Shown: in pieces, positions 23,901 through 38,900 of the stretch | How positions within the stretch are numbered: the stretch's first letter is position 1 | How the letters are laid out: every line of letters starts with the position of its first letter | Assembly (NCBI RefSeq): GCF_033807715.1 | Contig: NC_084601.1 | Span: forward strand, 18,964,690 to 19,028,689 | Length of the DNA stretch: 64,000 bases | Direction: 5' to 3' | DNA from: Cololabis saira | Lineage: Eukaryota; Chordata; Actinopteri; Beloniformes; Belonidae | Made by a program: the position numbers and the translations under genes | The notes under the pieces: generated by a model | What the model was told of the DNA's origin: nothing | The model's input: only the letters and a program-made list of their open reading frames with translations | Databases searched by the model: none

Positions 23901-26900
23901 GACTCATCAGATGCAGTCATGCAGGATAAGGAATAACTGTTTGCATCAGAATCACTACAGATAGTTTGGGTTTGTCTGCATACTTAGACTAAAGCTAAAA
24001 AAAGGACCTTCAGGCACGGCTGTCTGGAGTAGACGAGTCCATGTCCTTCCTCTGTGTTGGCTTCGGCTAGCGATGGATGACTTCTAGAGCTCCTTTAAAC
24101 ACCAACAACTGAAATGAACAGAAATGCAGAGTTCAAATTCCTCTTTCCAGGAATTTCTAGTCTGGATGTTCTTGTTTTTTAACTTTAGTTCAACGCTGGA
24201 TTTAAATGTAATATTTGTTGCAACATTTGTGAAACTGTCATTTCTGCTTTAAGCAACAACATAAAAGGTGTGTGAGATTCTTATGCAGCTGAAGCAGATA
24301 TTTGGACACAGATACATGTGTCTCTTTTGGTAGGAAGCGTGTGTGTGTGTGCGTGGGGTGTGTGTGTGTGCGTGTGCGTGTGCGTGTGTGTGTGTGGGTG
24401 TGGCGTGTGGCCGTGGCGGTTGGAGGAATTGGTGGAACGATGCCCAGGAATGTGCCAGTTCCCTTCCTTTGTCCCTCCTTTCCTTTCATCACCCCATCAC
24501 ACCTCATCAGCCAGCCTTCTCCTCCCTCTTCATCCTTTCTTTTTCTACCTCGTCCTCATTTTCTCTCCTTCTGTCTCTGACACTATTGCCCTCTCAGCAA
24601 TCTGATCTTCCCTGCCCCCCATCCCCCCTCCGCCCATCCCTCGCTCGCTCTGCCTCCCTCTCCTTTACCCCCGTGCCTTCATCCCCGGCTGGCTGCTGTG
24701 GCCAGACATCAAGGTCAGATCTCTCCCTCCCTCCCTCCGTCTCTCTTTTCCTCCCTCCATTGACTCTACATTTCCTGTGCTCTGTCACCATTCTCAAATT
24801 TCTCATCTGGCCAGACTTGTTTTTATTTCCTCTTCTTGTTTCTTCTACAATTGTATGAATTAGGCACTTAAATAGGCATTATTATTGTTTGAATGTTTAT
24901 TTTACAGTCTTATTAAGAGATTTTGATCAAAGAAAGTATTTTTTTCTCTTTTTTTTCCTTCAGCCTTTTAGTTAACATTTTCTTTAGTTTCTTTCTATTT
25001 GGATATCTGTATTGGTGCATCTGCTGAAATAAAGAATTAAAATTGTAGGGGTTAGGGTTTCAGTATTATCTCAAGAAAGCAGCAAAAGTATGATAGGATC
25101 TTCATCTACGAATCGTTGAAGCCGGCACCAGGTGTGACTGCAGACCGCCGATCTTTAAGGTGAATAATCGAGGGGATACTTGGCAGATTCTGCCAACTGC
25201 TGACAGCACAGAGATGTAAAGTTTCAAGCTCAATATTCAATAACTTGTCGAGCACTTTATCTATCAGGAGTCGTACTGCAGGCCAGGATAAGATCATTAT
25301 ACCACGGTGTATCAGAGCTTATAGAGGATAAAGGAAGTCAGAACTTGTGACTTTATAAATTCTGAAATTTTGCAAGAAAAAAAGGGGTGTTTGTTCATAG
25401 TTTGATTTATTTCTTTTCTCCACCTTACACCACCTTGCACTGTCTTTTGTCCTCAAAAGTCCCTGATATTCCGTTGTATGATTACCCGTGGTTTGTAGGT
25501 GTAGTTTTTACCTCCTGAGCCCTGCCCATGAGTTTTGCTCTTTGATGAGTTTATCCTTTTCGTTTTTTTTCGTCGTCTTTATTTTTTAAGGCTGAAGACA
25601 AACATAATATCCTTTAAACATCACCCCTTCTCGTAAAATATGTCTGGGAGCATTCAGCTTGTTCGTGTTATTTTGTTATTATTTTAATCATTTTGTTACT
25701 AGGATAGAATAGAATAGAAGACTTTATTGATCTCCCAGAGGAGAAATTCAGTCGTGCAGCAGCCAAAACACACACACGCTTTATACAAAAAATTTAAAAT
25801 AGAAATAACCAATAAATAGTTAAATAATAAAAAAGAGCAATATAAAAAGTAGAAAAAGAGTATGTACAAGAGAGAAAAAAATAGTAAACACCAAAAAAAC
25901 TGATAAGATTTACAAAATATTTACAAATATTTTCAAAAATACGTGAGGTTGGTCATTTTTTCATGTTGAACAGAAAAAAGAAAATTCAATTCTAAGGTAT
26001 TCTGTCATAATCTCAGACCTTTTCCCAAGTTTCAGTCAAAATGTCTCTTTCTTATATAATTGATTTATTCATTTTTTTTAAATTGTAATAAACAGGTGTA
26101 TGAACGAGTATTGTTTGAAGCCAGCGCAGCACGCCAAGTTCAGAGTTATTATTCGCCTCTGACGAGAAAAGTGCTCAGACCTGAGATCTGAGACACCTGA
26201 TGAAAATCATCAGGTGTCTTGTGTGTCAACCAGTGGGATTCTGTCCCAAACTGGTGTCGCTCTCATCATCTCATCATCTCATCAGCGGGTCCTCGTGTCT
26301 GATCCATTCAGCTTTTGTTTTGTCCTGCTGCCCCTCAAAGGGCTTCACATCTGCTCCCACCAATATTCACCATGCAGGCAGGGAAGGAGTGATGGAGCTG
26401 GAACAAGTGAAGCCAATCCCTACTGTTGTCTATGAATGTCTCAGTTTTACTTTATTTTTTTTAGATGAAATGTCTCCTCTCCACAGACAGGACTATCAAC
26501 ATGGGATTTTTCAGTCGATCGGGTTTAAGGAGTTCCACGACTTCTTGACTGCCCCCGAGAGCAGCACCCGGCAGGAGAAAGATGCGCGAAGAGATAAAGG
26601 TCAGAGAAATATCTGGGACGTCTTCAGATTCATGGCTGGTGGGTCGGTCGACTGATCCTCCGCTTCATCTTTACCCTCTTCCCCCTTTCAACTCTCTGTA
26701 GGCATCGAAGCTTTGAAGATTGCGACGAGGCGTTACGCCCGCAAGCAGAATAAATGGGTCAGAAACCGCTTCCTCAAACGTGAGTGCTCTTTACGCCGCT
26801 CATGCAGTCTCTCTGTCTTTGACTGTGATAATCTTTGTCAGTGATTTATATCTATTTAACATTTATGTCAAATATCTTAACTGTTGCACAACCCATTGTG

Positions 26901-29900
26901 TATCAGTGAAGGGAGTCAAATTGTGGAATAACTGTAAAGATGAAATGAAATCATGCAAATCACTAAGTAAGTTTAAACAAATCTTTAAAAACACTACTCT
27001 GTATGGATACAAAATGGAAATGGACACATGAACTGACAACCAATGACCAAAGTGCCTTGCTCAGCTGAACCACTTTTTCTTTTCTTTTATGCGTTTCTTT
27101 TGAAGTTGTGTGAAATGAAGAAACGGTAAAAACAGAACATTAGAAAAGTTTTTTGAAACTTCATCCTACACCCTTTCAAACAGGAAATATTTATTTACAT
27201 ATTGATTTGTCTCTTTAATTTGCTTTGTTTTGCTTATGGCTTTCTTTGTTGTTCTTTGTTTTTCTTTTTGTTTTTTTTCGGTATATACATTTTATGCATT
27301 CTGATTATTTTGTTTTTGTTTTAACCTGTTTGAATAAATAAATAAATAAATGAAATGATTGAACTTTTAGTGGATTAGTTTTGGTTTGCAATTCAACTCT
27401 TAGGCAGCTACATTAAAACGGTCCCGTCTCCAACAGTAAAGTGAAGCCCAATCCGTCTAATCGCTGCTAATATAAACTTAATACGCAAACTGATTCCAGT
27501 TACCAGAAATGTCATTGTTTTTTATTTAGTTATTTTACCAGAACTCGAGCACGCCCAGCGGCATTACAGCTTAGACGTGTCTGATACACCTCAGTGGTGG
27601 GAATCAGCAGATTAAGTTATTAACCAGCGCAAAGTAGGATTTGACTTCATGCGGCATGAGTGATCTGCTGTGATGGAGTATCCCGGAGAAGCTCTCCGGA
27701 CCCTCCCTGACCGCACACCTGCGGGTCGGCCTCCCGACCCCTGCAGCCCCTCGCCCCCCCCCCCGCAGATCCACACAAACGAGCCGTGCTGTTTCTCTAC
27801 CTGCCGGCATGTTCGCTCCTGCTGCACAATGAACACCAAAATGTGCCCACCGCGGTCAGATTCCCCCACACGCTTTTGTTTCCCAGTGAAATGTGTTTGT
27901 AAAATGCGTAGAAAGGCCGAGAGGGTTTCTCTCGTGTAGTCTGGTAACCTGGCCTCCCCGCCCACCGGCAGCCTGGCCTGCAGTAACCCGGCCTCCTAAT
28001 CCTGTTAGGCCCAAGTGGCTTAAGGCCACGCCAGGCCCTAAACCTGAATACCCCTCTTTCTGACCGCCTAGCGCTCGCTCCACGCACCATATGTCACATG
28101 TGTGTGTTTGTGTCTTTGTTACCGCTGTTTTGCATGTTTAGTAATCTGTCTGGAGTTGTCTACAACTTTGTCTGTGTTTTGGACCATGTTTCAGTCTCTC
28201 TGGACGACTCCGTCCACCCGGCAGTGTCAGACCTCCCCGGTGCAGGTGGAGGCAGATTAGCTCTCACGAGAAGTTACGTTGAAATGATCTAGATTGACTG
28301 CATATTTTTGGTTCCATGATGAGCATTTGTAGGATTGCTTCGTCTGATAATTACTTTTAGAAACGGCCTTCATGTTTCAAAATAATCTACTCGGAATGTG
28401 CACTCGCGCATATTTAAGATACCGCACGGCCTTGTGGGACCGTTCGGCGCGGAGAAAAGCTGGCTCTTTTGGAAATGCAAACCTTCTAGAAAGCTAAAGC
28501 AGAATCAGATTTTTCCAAATCTCTTGGGTTGAAACGTTGCACAGGGGTCAAGACTTGAAAGTACCATTCACAGGGAGCGAGACGGGCTCGGAGTGTCTCT
28601 TCAGGGCTTTTCATCGTCGTAGACGTTATAAACATTTGTTCCGTCCAGCGCCGGCGGGGATACCCCCCCCCCCCCCCCCACCCCCCCCCCCCCCCCCCCC
28701 CCACGCGCCCAACCTTTCATGTCCGTTTTCCTCTCGGCCCTGCCGTGACTGCTGACCTCTTTTCTGTGTCGTCTGAGCTGCGAGCGCGCTCCCACAGAGG
28801 CCGGCAGGCCTCAGCTGAGCAGGCTTATCTGTCCAGGCATTACAGAGCTGCTGGGAATTTGCCCTGACCACACAAAGTTGGGCACCCGGGTCACTGGGCT
28901 CTTTTGGGACCAACCCAAGCAAACAGAGACTAGTGGGTCAAATTGAAACATGAGCTAGGAATGACAGATGGGAGGACACGGTGACGTCGTTTAGAGAAGC
29001 CGGGAAATGACCCCGAAAGCTGAATTTTGATGTAAATAATCACAACGAGGTGGAATGAAATGCTTCGGAGGCGCAGGGTGATTTTTGGAGTTTAGCAGTG
29101 GCTGTCAGAGAGACTTAAACACTTTTTAGTGGGATAAGTTCTTCTTGTTGTACTCAACTGTGGTTTGCTGCGAGGATTTAAACACCAGGTCAGCCAGCTC
29201 AAATGAAATCAAGCTTAAGGTGACTTAACTTTAAGCTCATATGTAGGTTGACTCTTCACATTCAAGCACAAGCTGGATGTTCGGTCCACGGTTTGTGGGC
29301 GAGCGCTTAATTCCCATGAAAGAAAATAGCATTCTGAGGTCAAGTTAATTTTATTAAGTGCCGCATTTTCTGTGGCGAACATGAGCCTCCATCAGCGTGT
29401 CCATGTGCATCTCCATGGGGAGCTTGAACAAACACAACACGCCTGTTACCAGGATACACGAGTGTTAAGTAACAGTCGTGTAGCGTTCTTTTATTCAAAA
29501 GAGTAAGTGGACGAGGGGATGGATGGATGGATGGATTGGTGGGCTCGGGTACACGGAGAGAGGAGCAGCACACGGATGGAGACTGAAGGTAATCTGACCC
29601 AGCTGGGGCGACAGGTGCGAGGCAAGTTTACACCCTTGTCTTCTGGCAAGTGCGAAGCTTTTGTGAACACACTATACACTCATGAAAGCAGCTCCTTCCC
29701 CCGGGGGGGGACGGAGCCAAGCCAGAGCTGCTGTTGCCGCCACAGAGTGCTCTCTCCGACCCCCCTCCAGCATGACAGCGACGTGTTCGCCGGACTCATC
29801 AAACCCTCAACCAAGATGTTCAAATCGCACTGGTCAGACGGGGAAAGTGGGTGCAGAGAGAAAGAAAGGGCACATCTCCACTCCAGCAAAAACCTCAGCC

Positions 29901-32900
29901 AGCACAAAGCAAAAATAGCAGGTGTGTCATTGGGAAATGCAACAGTATCGTCCTTGGCTCAGTTCCAGATAGGGGTCTGTGCTGGACGTCACCCCCCCCT
30001 CCGTCTCCCAGTGACTCATAACAACACCACAGCGCACATGACTCAGGAGATGCAGCGTCACTCATTATAAAACACAGCTACCTTTCTGAGAAGAGGCAGT
30101 GACATGTCATGACTCATCATTTTTAATCTCTCATTTCCCCATGAATATATTGAATCTGCAAGCAGAAGATTGATGTATTTTTCTCCTTCGGTCATTTTTT
30201 AGAGGCTGAGACCTTTTATCATCTCGGTGTGACTTGTCTCTCGCAAGGTTTTAAAATGTATGTACATACAAACGACAGATGAGGTCTTGACCTGGATATC
30301 CATCCAGCAGATCTCAGTCCACCTGATGCCCCGCATTATGAACCCCTTCCCCAGAGACGTGGACACGAGACTGAAGCTGATGGCTGCCAGGTGCTGCTGT
30401 TCATAATACGTCTAGGGAATTTGAAATGCACACTGATGTGCTTTTTCAGCTTGCTTAAAAATGTTGCACCACCTGCAAAAACATCAAGTTTAGTTAGTAA
30501 TCTTTCCCCAGAGTTTTTCCTAATCTAACGGGAGACTGTGTGAGAACATTAATAGTGAAGGCAAGTGATTCCCCACTTATTCAGATATGAGATCATTAAC
30601 ATTAATGGTTTTTCATCAATCTGTCACGCAGACATTTACACATTCATGATTAAAGATGCAATACAGAATAACTGGGAAGGTCTGAGAGTTAGGGTGTCTG
30701 AGGAGCACTGTTAGTTATTTATTTATTTATTAATTTGTTAATACAATCTGTCGGGGTGGGTAACAGCTGATTGTAAGCCAGGTTAAGACCAACTGCTGTG
30801 CACGCTGATATGTTGTTGAGACTGCAGCCCTTCACTTAGGTGCCAAGGTGAATGTGATATGTAAATACAGCCCAGCTGGACCTTGTGAGACTGCTGTCGC
30901 AAACTGTTTTCATGTTTTGAAGCACAACGTGAACCAAGAACTGATACGATGAAACCAGTTATGTCGCTGGCAGTGATTGTTGTCTGTTTTGTTTTTTTTC
31001 CCCCATTGGTGTTTTTTTTTTTAATGTTTTTTTAATTTACATTATAAATAAGTCTTATCTGGGTGTTGTCTGGGCGCAGGGTTATTCATGCTGATGACCT
31101 CTGGTGCTTTTCTCCACTCAGCAGTTTAATTTCTGATGATGGCTCCAGAACTGAGACACCAAATATAACTAATACGTTTCTCAGTTTTAGCTTCTCGCAG
31201 GACTTTTCCATCAGTGCCATATGAAAAGAAGAATGGTATTTCTTGGCCTCTAAAATGAACGTAACTGGTTGAAATCTCTTCTTAAACCCTCTGAATTGTC
31301 TATTCTCAGCCTCCAGGGGATCAGGTAGTGTTGATGTGTGAGTTTAAGCATGCTTGAGGTGATTTATTTTGAAAATACACCAGATTGTCCACTCTTGGGT
31401 CTAACTTCCTGCCTCTTAAATGTGTAAATGGGGAGTTCAGGGGGAGTGGTAGCCTAGTTGTTGTAGAGGTGGGCTTGGGCCTGGAGGACCCAGGTTCAAG
31501 TGCATGGGTTGGCAGCAGAGGTGAACCACTGGTTCCCCTTTTCCACCAAACCGGTTCCAGGGCTGGTTCTGGGCCAGAGTTTGGAACCAGGCTTTCTTTT
31601 CTCACTGACTGCGTTTACATGCATCAATAACCCTTTTAAAACCCGAATATTGGCAATAACCCGAATTTGCACGGCCATGTAAACACCAATAAACCCTTTG
31701 AATAACCGGAATTTGCTCATATTCCGGTTTTTAAAAACCCAAATATGACCCCTGGGTTACTCCTTTTAAAACCCGAATATTCGGTCATGTAAACGCCAAA
31801 CGGGATATCCCGATCAAACGGAACAGGAATTTGTTTTCTGCGCATACTCTGTTCGCAAGGAATCCTGGTCTTTTGAGTCCAGGAAGTTTTTCTAAACACG
31901 GCGAAACGCAAGACCACACCACACTTTTGGAGTGAGGAGGAGACTAATCACATTATAAATGTAATGAAGGATATGAACATTTTGGCATTTGTAGATGGTA
32001 GAAAGTACCGGGATAGCAGGATTTAGAAGAAGGTGAGAGAAAAGTTGCGCAAAGGAGAATTTGTTTTGAATTTGGATACAGGAAGAAGAAGCGGAAATGA
32101 CGCTAATTGCGTCATCACGTTCTCCGTGCGTCGCTGGTTCGATCGGGATATCCCAAATGATTAAAAACCATGTATACTGAGATAACCCTGTTTTCTGACG
32201 CATGTAAACGGAATATTCAGAATGTTTCAGTAACCGGAATATTAGCAATAACCCGAATTTTGACTGCATGTAAACGTAGTAAATGACAAAGAACTGGCTC
32301 TGGTTCCAAGGTAGCACCAACTCTTTGCTGGGCCAGAGGAAAGAGCCGCTTATGTAGCAGCTTATGTAGCAGAGGGGGCCGGAGTTGTTAAGACCAACGG
32401 CAATAGCAAAACTGCGAGACGGCGACATTTTCAAAGAGACAAATTGATCTGGATGCAGCAAAGCAGCAGTGGTCTGTGGAGGAGACGACCTGTCTTTTAA
32501 AGACGTGGTCACCGAGGGTGCAACGCGGACCAAGTCCGTATTAGAGCAAATACGCTGTTGTTGCTTCAACTTTCGCGCCAATGCAAACGCAGCGACGTAA
32601 CTGACGTTTGCAGTGACGTAATTCTATGAAAAAACAAACCGGTTCTCAGCCGATTCCCAAGTTGAACAAGTTGTGAACCAGCACCAGCACTGGAACCAGT
32701 TTGGTGTAAAAAGGGCCGTGTGGGCCCCTGAGACAGTCCCTTAACACCAACTGCTTCCCGGATGCCAGAAAGTGTTGCTAGTGATGGGTTAGAGGCAGAG
32801 GTCTTAGGCCCCGTCCACATGAAGACAGGCTCAGCTTATCAAACCAGCGTATTTATCCATATGAAGCCGGCGCTTTGGGGGTCTGGAAACCATCATTTCT

Positions 32901-35900
32901 GAAACCAGATTCCGGAGTGAGAAAGATTTGAAGATGCCGTTTACGTGGCAGCCTCTCCCCAACTTCTCTGAAACGCTTGCGTCGTACACGTAACTCATAA
33001 TTCCAGCCGTTTTCTCTGTTTCCAGATTTCTGCGTGATGCTTTGTCGCCTGGTTTCGCGTGTTTCCGTCATAGCATCACAACGCCACCAACAGGCCTGGC
33101 ATGTATTTTACATCATTTACTGACACACCTTAGACTTTCCAAAGAACGTTTTTGAAATTGACTTGAAGACAATTTCGAAGTGTTTTGTCTTCGTGTGGAT
33201 ATAAACTAATTCGGTGTGTTTCGTGAGATATATACTGACAAAGATCAGTATGATTATTACTTATGGCTTCACAAATGAAAAAGATGTTTAAACCAAGACA
33301 TGGAGCTTGCAGCTGTAAATCATAAACACTGGATAAACAAAGGAGTTGAGGAGTCAGAACAAAGTGGAAGAGGAACTGCAGGAAAGAGGAAGAGGCGGCT
33401 GACTGAATAGAGTCGTCTGATTCGCCCCCAGCGTGGCCGCCGGCCGTTGCAGCCCAGCTGGGCGAGGGGATGCCCAGCGAAGGCTGGTGCCGGGGCTTTT
33501 ACAGCCAAGCACACGCAGGCTCTCAGCTCTCGCTGAGCAAACACAAGGACGGCACAGCAAACGACTTTTGGCCCGCTTGTTGCAACAGGTGGACTACTGT
33601 TTCAACACACAATACACACACACTCTCCACTGGCGAGCAGCTGCCCGGCGACAGATTATCCCCCCTTCTTGTTGGCAAACTGATCTCCCCTGTGTGTCTG
33701 AAAGGGAGCACTGACACACACTGTGAGTTATGCTTTGACTAAGTGTGAAGGTAATTAATGCAAGTCGGTGTCGTGTCCTCTGATGTCACATATGCTGTGT
33801 GCTTTTATTCAAGTCAACACAGCTGAACAGTGTTAAACTCGGACCAGATTTCAGTCCAGAATGATCCAGAGGAAAGAGTTTGTCGTCTCCAAGTGTCTCA
33901 CTATTATGCACCACCACTCCGGTGGGAGGTTGTCGGCTGCAGGAGGGGACAGGTCGGAGGAGAGGGATGAGAAGACAAAGAAAGTAGTGGCAACAAGAGG
34001 GCACGGGGTGGTGGCAGGTGGGTATTTATCAGAGGAACCTGTTATTGTGTCTGTGGTGCAGGTATCCCAGATGACTCTCACCGCCGCACCACCACCTGCC
34101 CGCTATTGTGCTGCAGCCACAAAAGAGCTCGCAGAGAAACGGGCACACGGTACCCGTGCAAGTGAAATCTGAAGCTTTGATTAACAGTAACCGCTGTTTT
34201 GAAAGCACACACACGAAAGAACAATTTGCCTGTGTGAACACACACACACACACACGCAGAGCCTGGGAATAAGTGGCACACACGGATTAAACAGAGAATA
34301 AACTCCCGCTGTGAAGCCAGATGATGCAGGTGCAGACGGAGATATTGCTTTTTAAGGAGCCCGTGTTTGTTTTGCTCCCGCACCTTTTATCAGCTGTTGA
34401 CGGAAGCTGGTCTCGATGTGAACGGGGCGAAGTGCATCACGTTGAATTGGTTGAACATAAACCCCCGGCTGGATGGCTTTCTTGTTTGCAAACATCACTG
34501 GAGACGGGAGTAAAACCGCGTGGCAGCCACAAGAGTGCCATAAACGTCCGTCGTAAATGTACGTTTGGACGTGTGTAAAGTTTTTGTTGACTCGGTAATG
34601 AACATAAGTCATTCATGAAGCGGTACGTGATAGTCCCACGACTGTGGGAGGGTTTCCCACTGATCTCGTCTGGTTTCTGACACTGGTAAATCGCTGGAGT
34701 GGTTGTAACATTAACTTTACTGGGCTCAATAGGTAAAAAAGATAAAAGGGACTATAAGGGTACTTTACAACCTTTCACATTTAACAGAAGCTAAAACGAC
34801 ACAAATGAGGAGTACAAGCTCAGTCGGGGAGACTTCCTGCGCTCAAAGTGTCACGGTGAATTCATTCGTCTTCGGCTGGTATATTTTACAATTTCTATCC
34901 TTTTTTTTTCTTTTTTTCCAAAGTTAACTGAGCTGTTATGATTGGGATTGTTCTCTATGAGACTCATCCTCTGACAAATCCCATGTTGGTTAATCAGCTG
35001 ACCGGCCGTAGCCGGCTCTCTCTGCCCATCTCCGGACATGTCTCGGTAGAGATCCTATAGGCTGTCTGTCTTCAAATCCATGCTTTAGTCTGTGTGCAGA
35101 GGATTAAGCCATAATTGAGTAGGCAAACACTACTTCAAAGGTTAATGGGATTCATTTACATAAGAATGTGCTTAAAAGTAGAACAGATGCATCGGGGAAA
35201 AGATTGATCATATTTGAACTTGACAGGCAAACAAACGCGCCGTTTCTCCAGAAGTTTCGCCAAGTCAGCACCTCCAACCAACAGGCGATCTGGCCCGTGT
35301 AGAAACGTTTCAGCCTCGTACGGCGCGGGCGTGATGACGCCGCAGCGCAGCTTTTGACTGGCACCAAAAAGAAAACAGGGGCACATCACCCCAACTTTCC
35401 CTCACGCCCTCAGAGGTCGGCAGATCAGTCGCTGCTTGTTGTCCCGAAGACAAAGAAGAAGGAGAGAGATCGGACATTTTCATTTATTGCATTTTCATTT
35501 ATCACCCCAAAACTTGGAATGTGCTCGCTCGGTACATCAGACAGGCTGGCTCAATTCCTGTTTTTAAATCCTACCACAAAACGTATCCATTTAACTCACT
35601 TTGAGGTTTTATCTGGATTTTAATTTCTGGCAGGCTGACTCACTCTTTTACGTTGTTATTATTATACAGGCTGATCTGCTCCTGTTGCCTGGTGCCATTT
35701 TATCTTTTTATACTTTTGGCTTTTAACCCACTTTTGAGATGTTGACTTTATTTCACTTTGTAGCTTATTCTTCTATTGTTTTGTTTTTAGGCATCTTAAA
35801 GGAGCTGTATGTAAGAGCAATAATAAAACGAATCATAAAATGACCCCGATATGTCAACAGACATTTAAAAATCATGTTCATTTCAAATACTTATGTCACT

Positions 35901-38900
35901 GACAATAGCACTCAAGCCAGGATATTCCAGTTTAAAAAGAGGAGTTGCAGCCCTCAACTGATGTTTATGTTGTCATTTTTTGTTTTGGCCTGAAGCTCCA
36001 CCCTCCACCTATCTCCCAATCACCAAGTCAGTATTGTTTCTGAAGCTCCACCCTCCACCTATCTCCCAATCACCAAGTCAGTAATGTTTCAGCATCCGGG
36101 TTGCCAGCTCGGCTCTAATAATCGCAGCCATGGCAGCCTACGTTCCTGCTGCATTCTGCAGCCTACCTGGCAACCTCTGGTCGGGAGGAGGAGGGGGAGG
36201 GTACACGCCGCTCAACAATATTTTGAAAGTGACTGCAGTACCAGTTTTGGACATTTCTTACAGACGGCTCCTTTAAGTCTCTTGGTGTTCAGCTGCGTTG
36301 TTTTTCAAGTGCTTTTTTAGATAAAATTGAGTTGAACTGAAAGTGAGGGTTGTAGGTTTGTAGCTCGTGTGGAAGACACTCGTAACGTTTTCATCAGTGT
36401 CAATAATCTCCCTCTGAAAACAGACTTCTGACTGATGCAGGATCTACCCAGTGATTCCTCGTAGTTTGACCACTTCTACAAAACTTTGCTTTTATTTCAT
36501 CATGTAAATATTCAAGTTTAGTTTATGTCTTTTTAAATTGTGGACTGTTTTTATTATTTGTATTCTGCACCTTGGGTCAGAGAGGACTCTAATTTAATTT
36601 GTGCTGTATGTCGAATATATAGCATATCTGACACTAAAGCTTGAAACTTGAAGTTCAACATTTCTCACTGCTGCAGAAGTTGGCGTTTGTCCTGCCGGTG
36701 GGTTTTCATGGAACACATTAGCTCGTTAGCGGATATTACATCTTGTTTATTAAATATGTGATCTAATTAGATGTTTTCATAGTGCTGTCGCAATAACCTG
36801 CATTCTGCCTGCAGCTGTCCATCATTTTAAAAGCTCTGACAGTCCAAGAAAATAAACAAAAAAACTTTCCTTTGGTTCATTCACAAATTTCTTTCTTTTT
36901 TTTCTCCTTAGACAGATTCGGTAGTTGCCAGCGTTGTATCACATATGGGCAAACAAGGCCCCTGGACCATCTAAATAAAACAATACCGACATTTATAAAG
37001 CCCATACTCTTGAAGTGAGAGATAAAGGGTCAACGCTGTATATTGCCATTCAACTTGACTGCAGCTGTATTGAGACGGGCCGGTGACGGGTCGTAAGGTC
37101 AGCGGTTCTCACGGCAGAAACCAGACCTGGAATTAAGGCTTTGAAAAAAAAAAGAACAGCTGACTCGCATTCATTCTAATCAGGTTTTGTCAGAAGTACT
37201 GATTCAGTTTCAAGTGAGTTAATCACGTTTGACTAGTAACCAGGAGTGTGGTTGGTCAGTAAACTGTTGCTGCAGTTTCTGCCCTGAAACTGACGTGCAA
37301 CGGAAATACATCTATTTTTCTCTGATTTAGCAGCAAGGTCCACATAAGCCTACGTGTAAACACTTCTGTGCAGTCACTGTACAGACTAAGAAGTACATAA
37401 AGTATTTGAGATCTAACTTAGCCGAACTGCTATGGTGGAAAAGTTGGACTTATTTCCCTCAGGGCTCAGTTAACTCGGTGCTTCTGAAATCAGAGCAAAC
37501 ACTTCATATTAAATACGTTGTTTGATTTGAGTCTTAGCGTTGGCTAACACGAAACCACAAAAACCACCAGAAACTCCAGATTGTACCGACTAACCGTACT
37601 GAGAGCTAATACTTTAAGATTAATTATTATTATGACAAGTAATAGCACCTGTCAGTTGCTCAAAGGTACAGATGTTTTTTGTTGGGTTTTTTTCTTTTTG
37701 GTCCATTTAAAAAAACGAATTGAGTTCAGACTGACCCTGCAGACTGCTTTAAAATGAAATTGCTGGATGTTCACACTTCACTCAACACACTTGTTCCTCT
37801 CTTGACCTTCAAAAAAAGCAGTTTTTATTCTTTCCTTCTTATTATATTTTCTTTCCTTTATTTGAAATACAGATTCCTGCTTTTGTGGTGAAAGGCTGCT
37901 GAAGTGTCACTCGACTCTGTAGAGATGCGTTGCAGACAAATATGAACGAAAGAGACTCTTCACCCCTTTTTCAAAAGTTATTTTTATTGTTACTTCTTTA
38001 ATGAATATTAATAACTCTAATCTATAGAGATTTTTTTCTTTTTGAATATTTTTGTTGTACTGTCCTGACTCTCTTTGGGTCCTAAGTTGTCACCCCCAAA
38101 CCGAAGGTCCCCCTGGTTTTGCGTCATCTCAAATGTATTAATTTTACCTCCCAGAACCCTGTTAAAACTCTCAAATACTCAAAATAAATAGGACGACTTA
38201 AGGACCTGCACAGATCCCAGTTCCTGCAAATGTTAAAGATTTCTGAATTGTCCTTATTTTCAAGACCTGTGTTCGGTCTTATTTTAGAAGTCAAGTTCAC
38301 ATCAATTCACTCACTTCTGAGGAAAACCGGGCAGTATGCTGGGATTGTGAGATAAACCAATCAATCTTTATTTGTATACCACTTTTAAAACAACCAGGGT
38401 CGACCAAAGTGCTTCACAATTAAAATCACAAAAATACTAACTATTTTTTTTTTTTTTATTGTTTGCTTTGTCTCGAACACAACAAAACCCAATCAAATTA
38501 AAATCATCAAAATATAAAAAAGCAAAACAATTTAACAGTCTTATTCAAAAATAAAACACACGGCAAAACAATGTGTTCGAGAGGGAACAGGAGGAAGCAG
38601 AACGCTTATTTAGTCCTGTCCCTTCCTCACAATATCATATCATATATATAACCTATAAAAATTCAATAAAATTAAAAGAAAGAAAAGAAAAGAAAAAGAA
38701 GGAACTATAAGGACTATAAAAACAATCAAAAACATGCAGAAAAAAACTGGCGCTACTGTGTATGGTCTCCTCCTGACTGTAATGTTAACACTGATTGTCA
38801 TTCATGATGGGTCATCCCTGGTGATCTACGACCGCCTGACATCGGTAAAAATGGGAGAAATACAAACTCAGCAGCACAAAAATGATGAAATTTGTGTTTG

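Larger units (their letters stand above)
31434..32800 (+). mobile_element. tRNA-derived SINE split by nested MITEs
   Basis: The SINE head at 31440-31510 has tRNA-like promoter boxes (A-box-like gtggtagcctagttg, B-box-like ggttcaagtgc). Its tail resumes at about 32720 (cccttaacaccaactgcttc, then ccggatgcc), typical of a fish SINE. The interruption is a MITE at about 31534-32716, which itself holds another MITE at 31608-32280. Confidence 0.7.
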
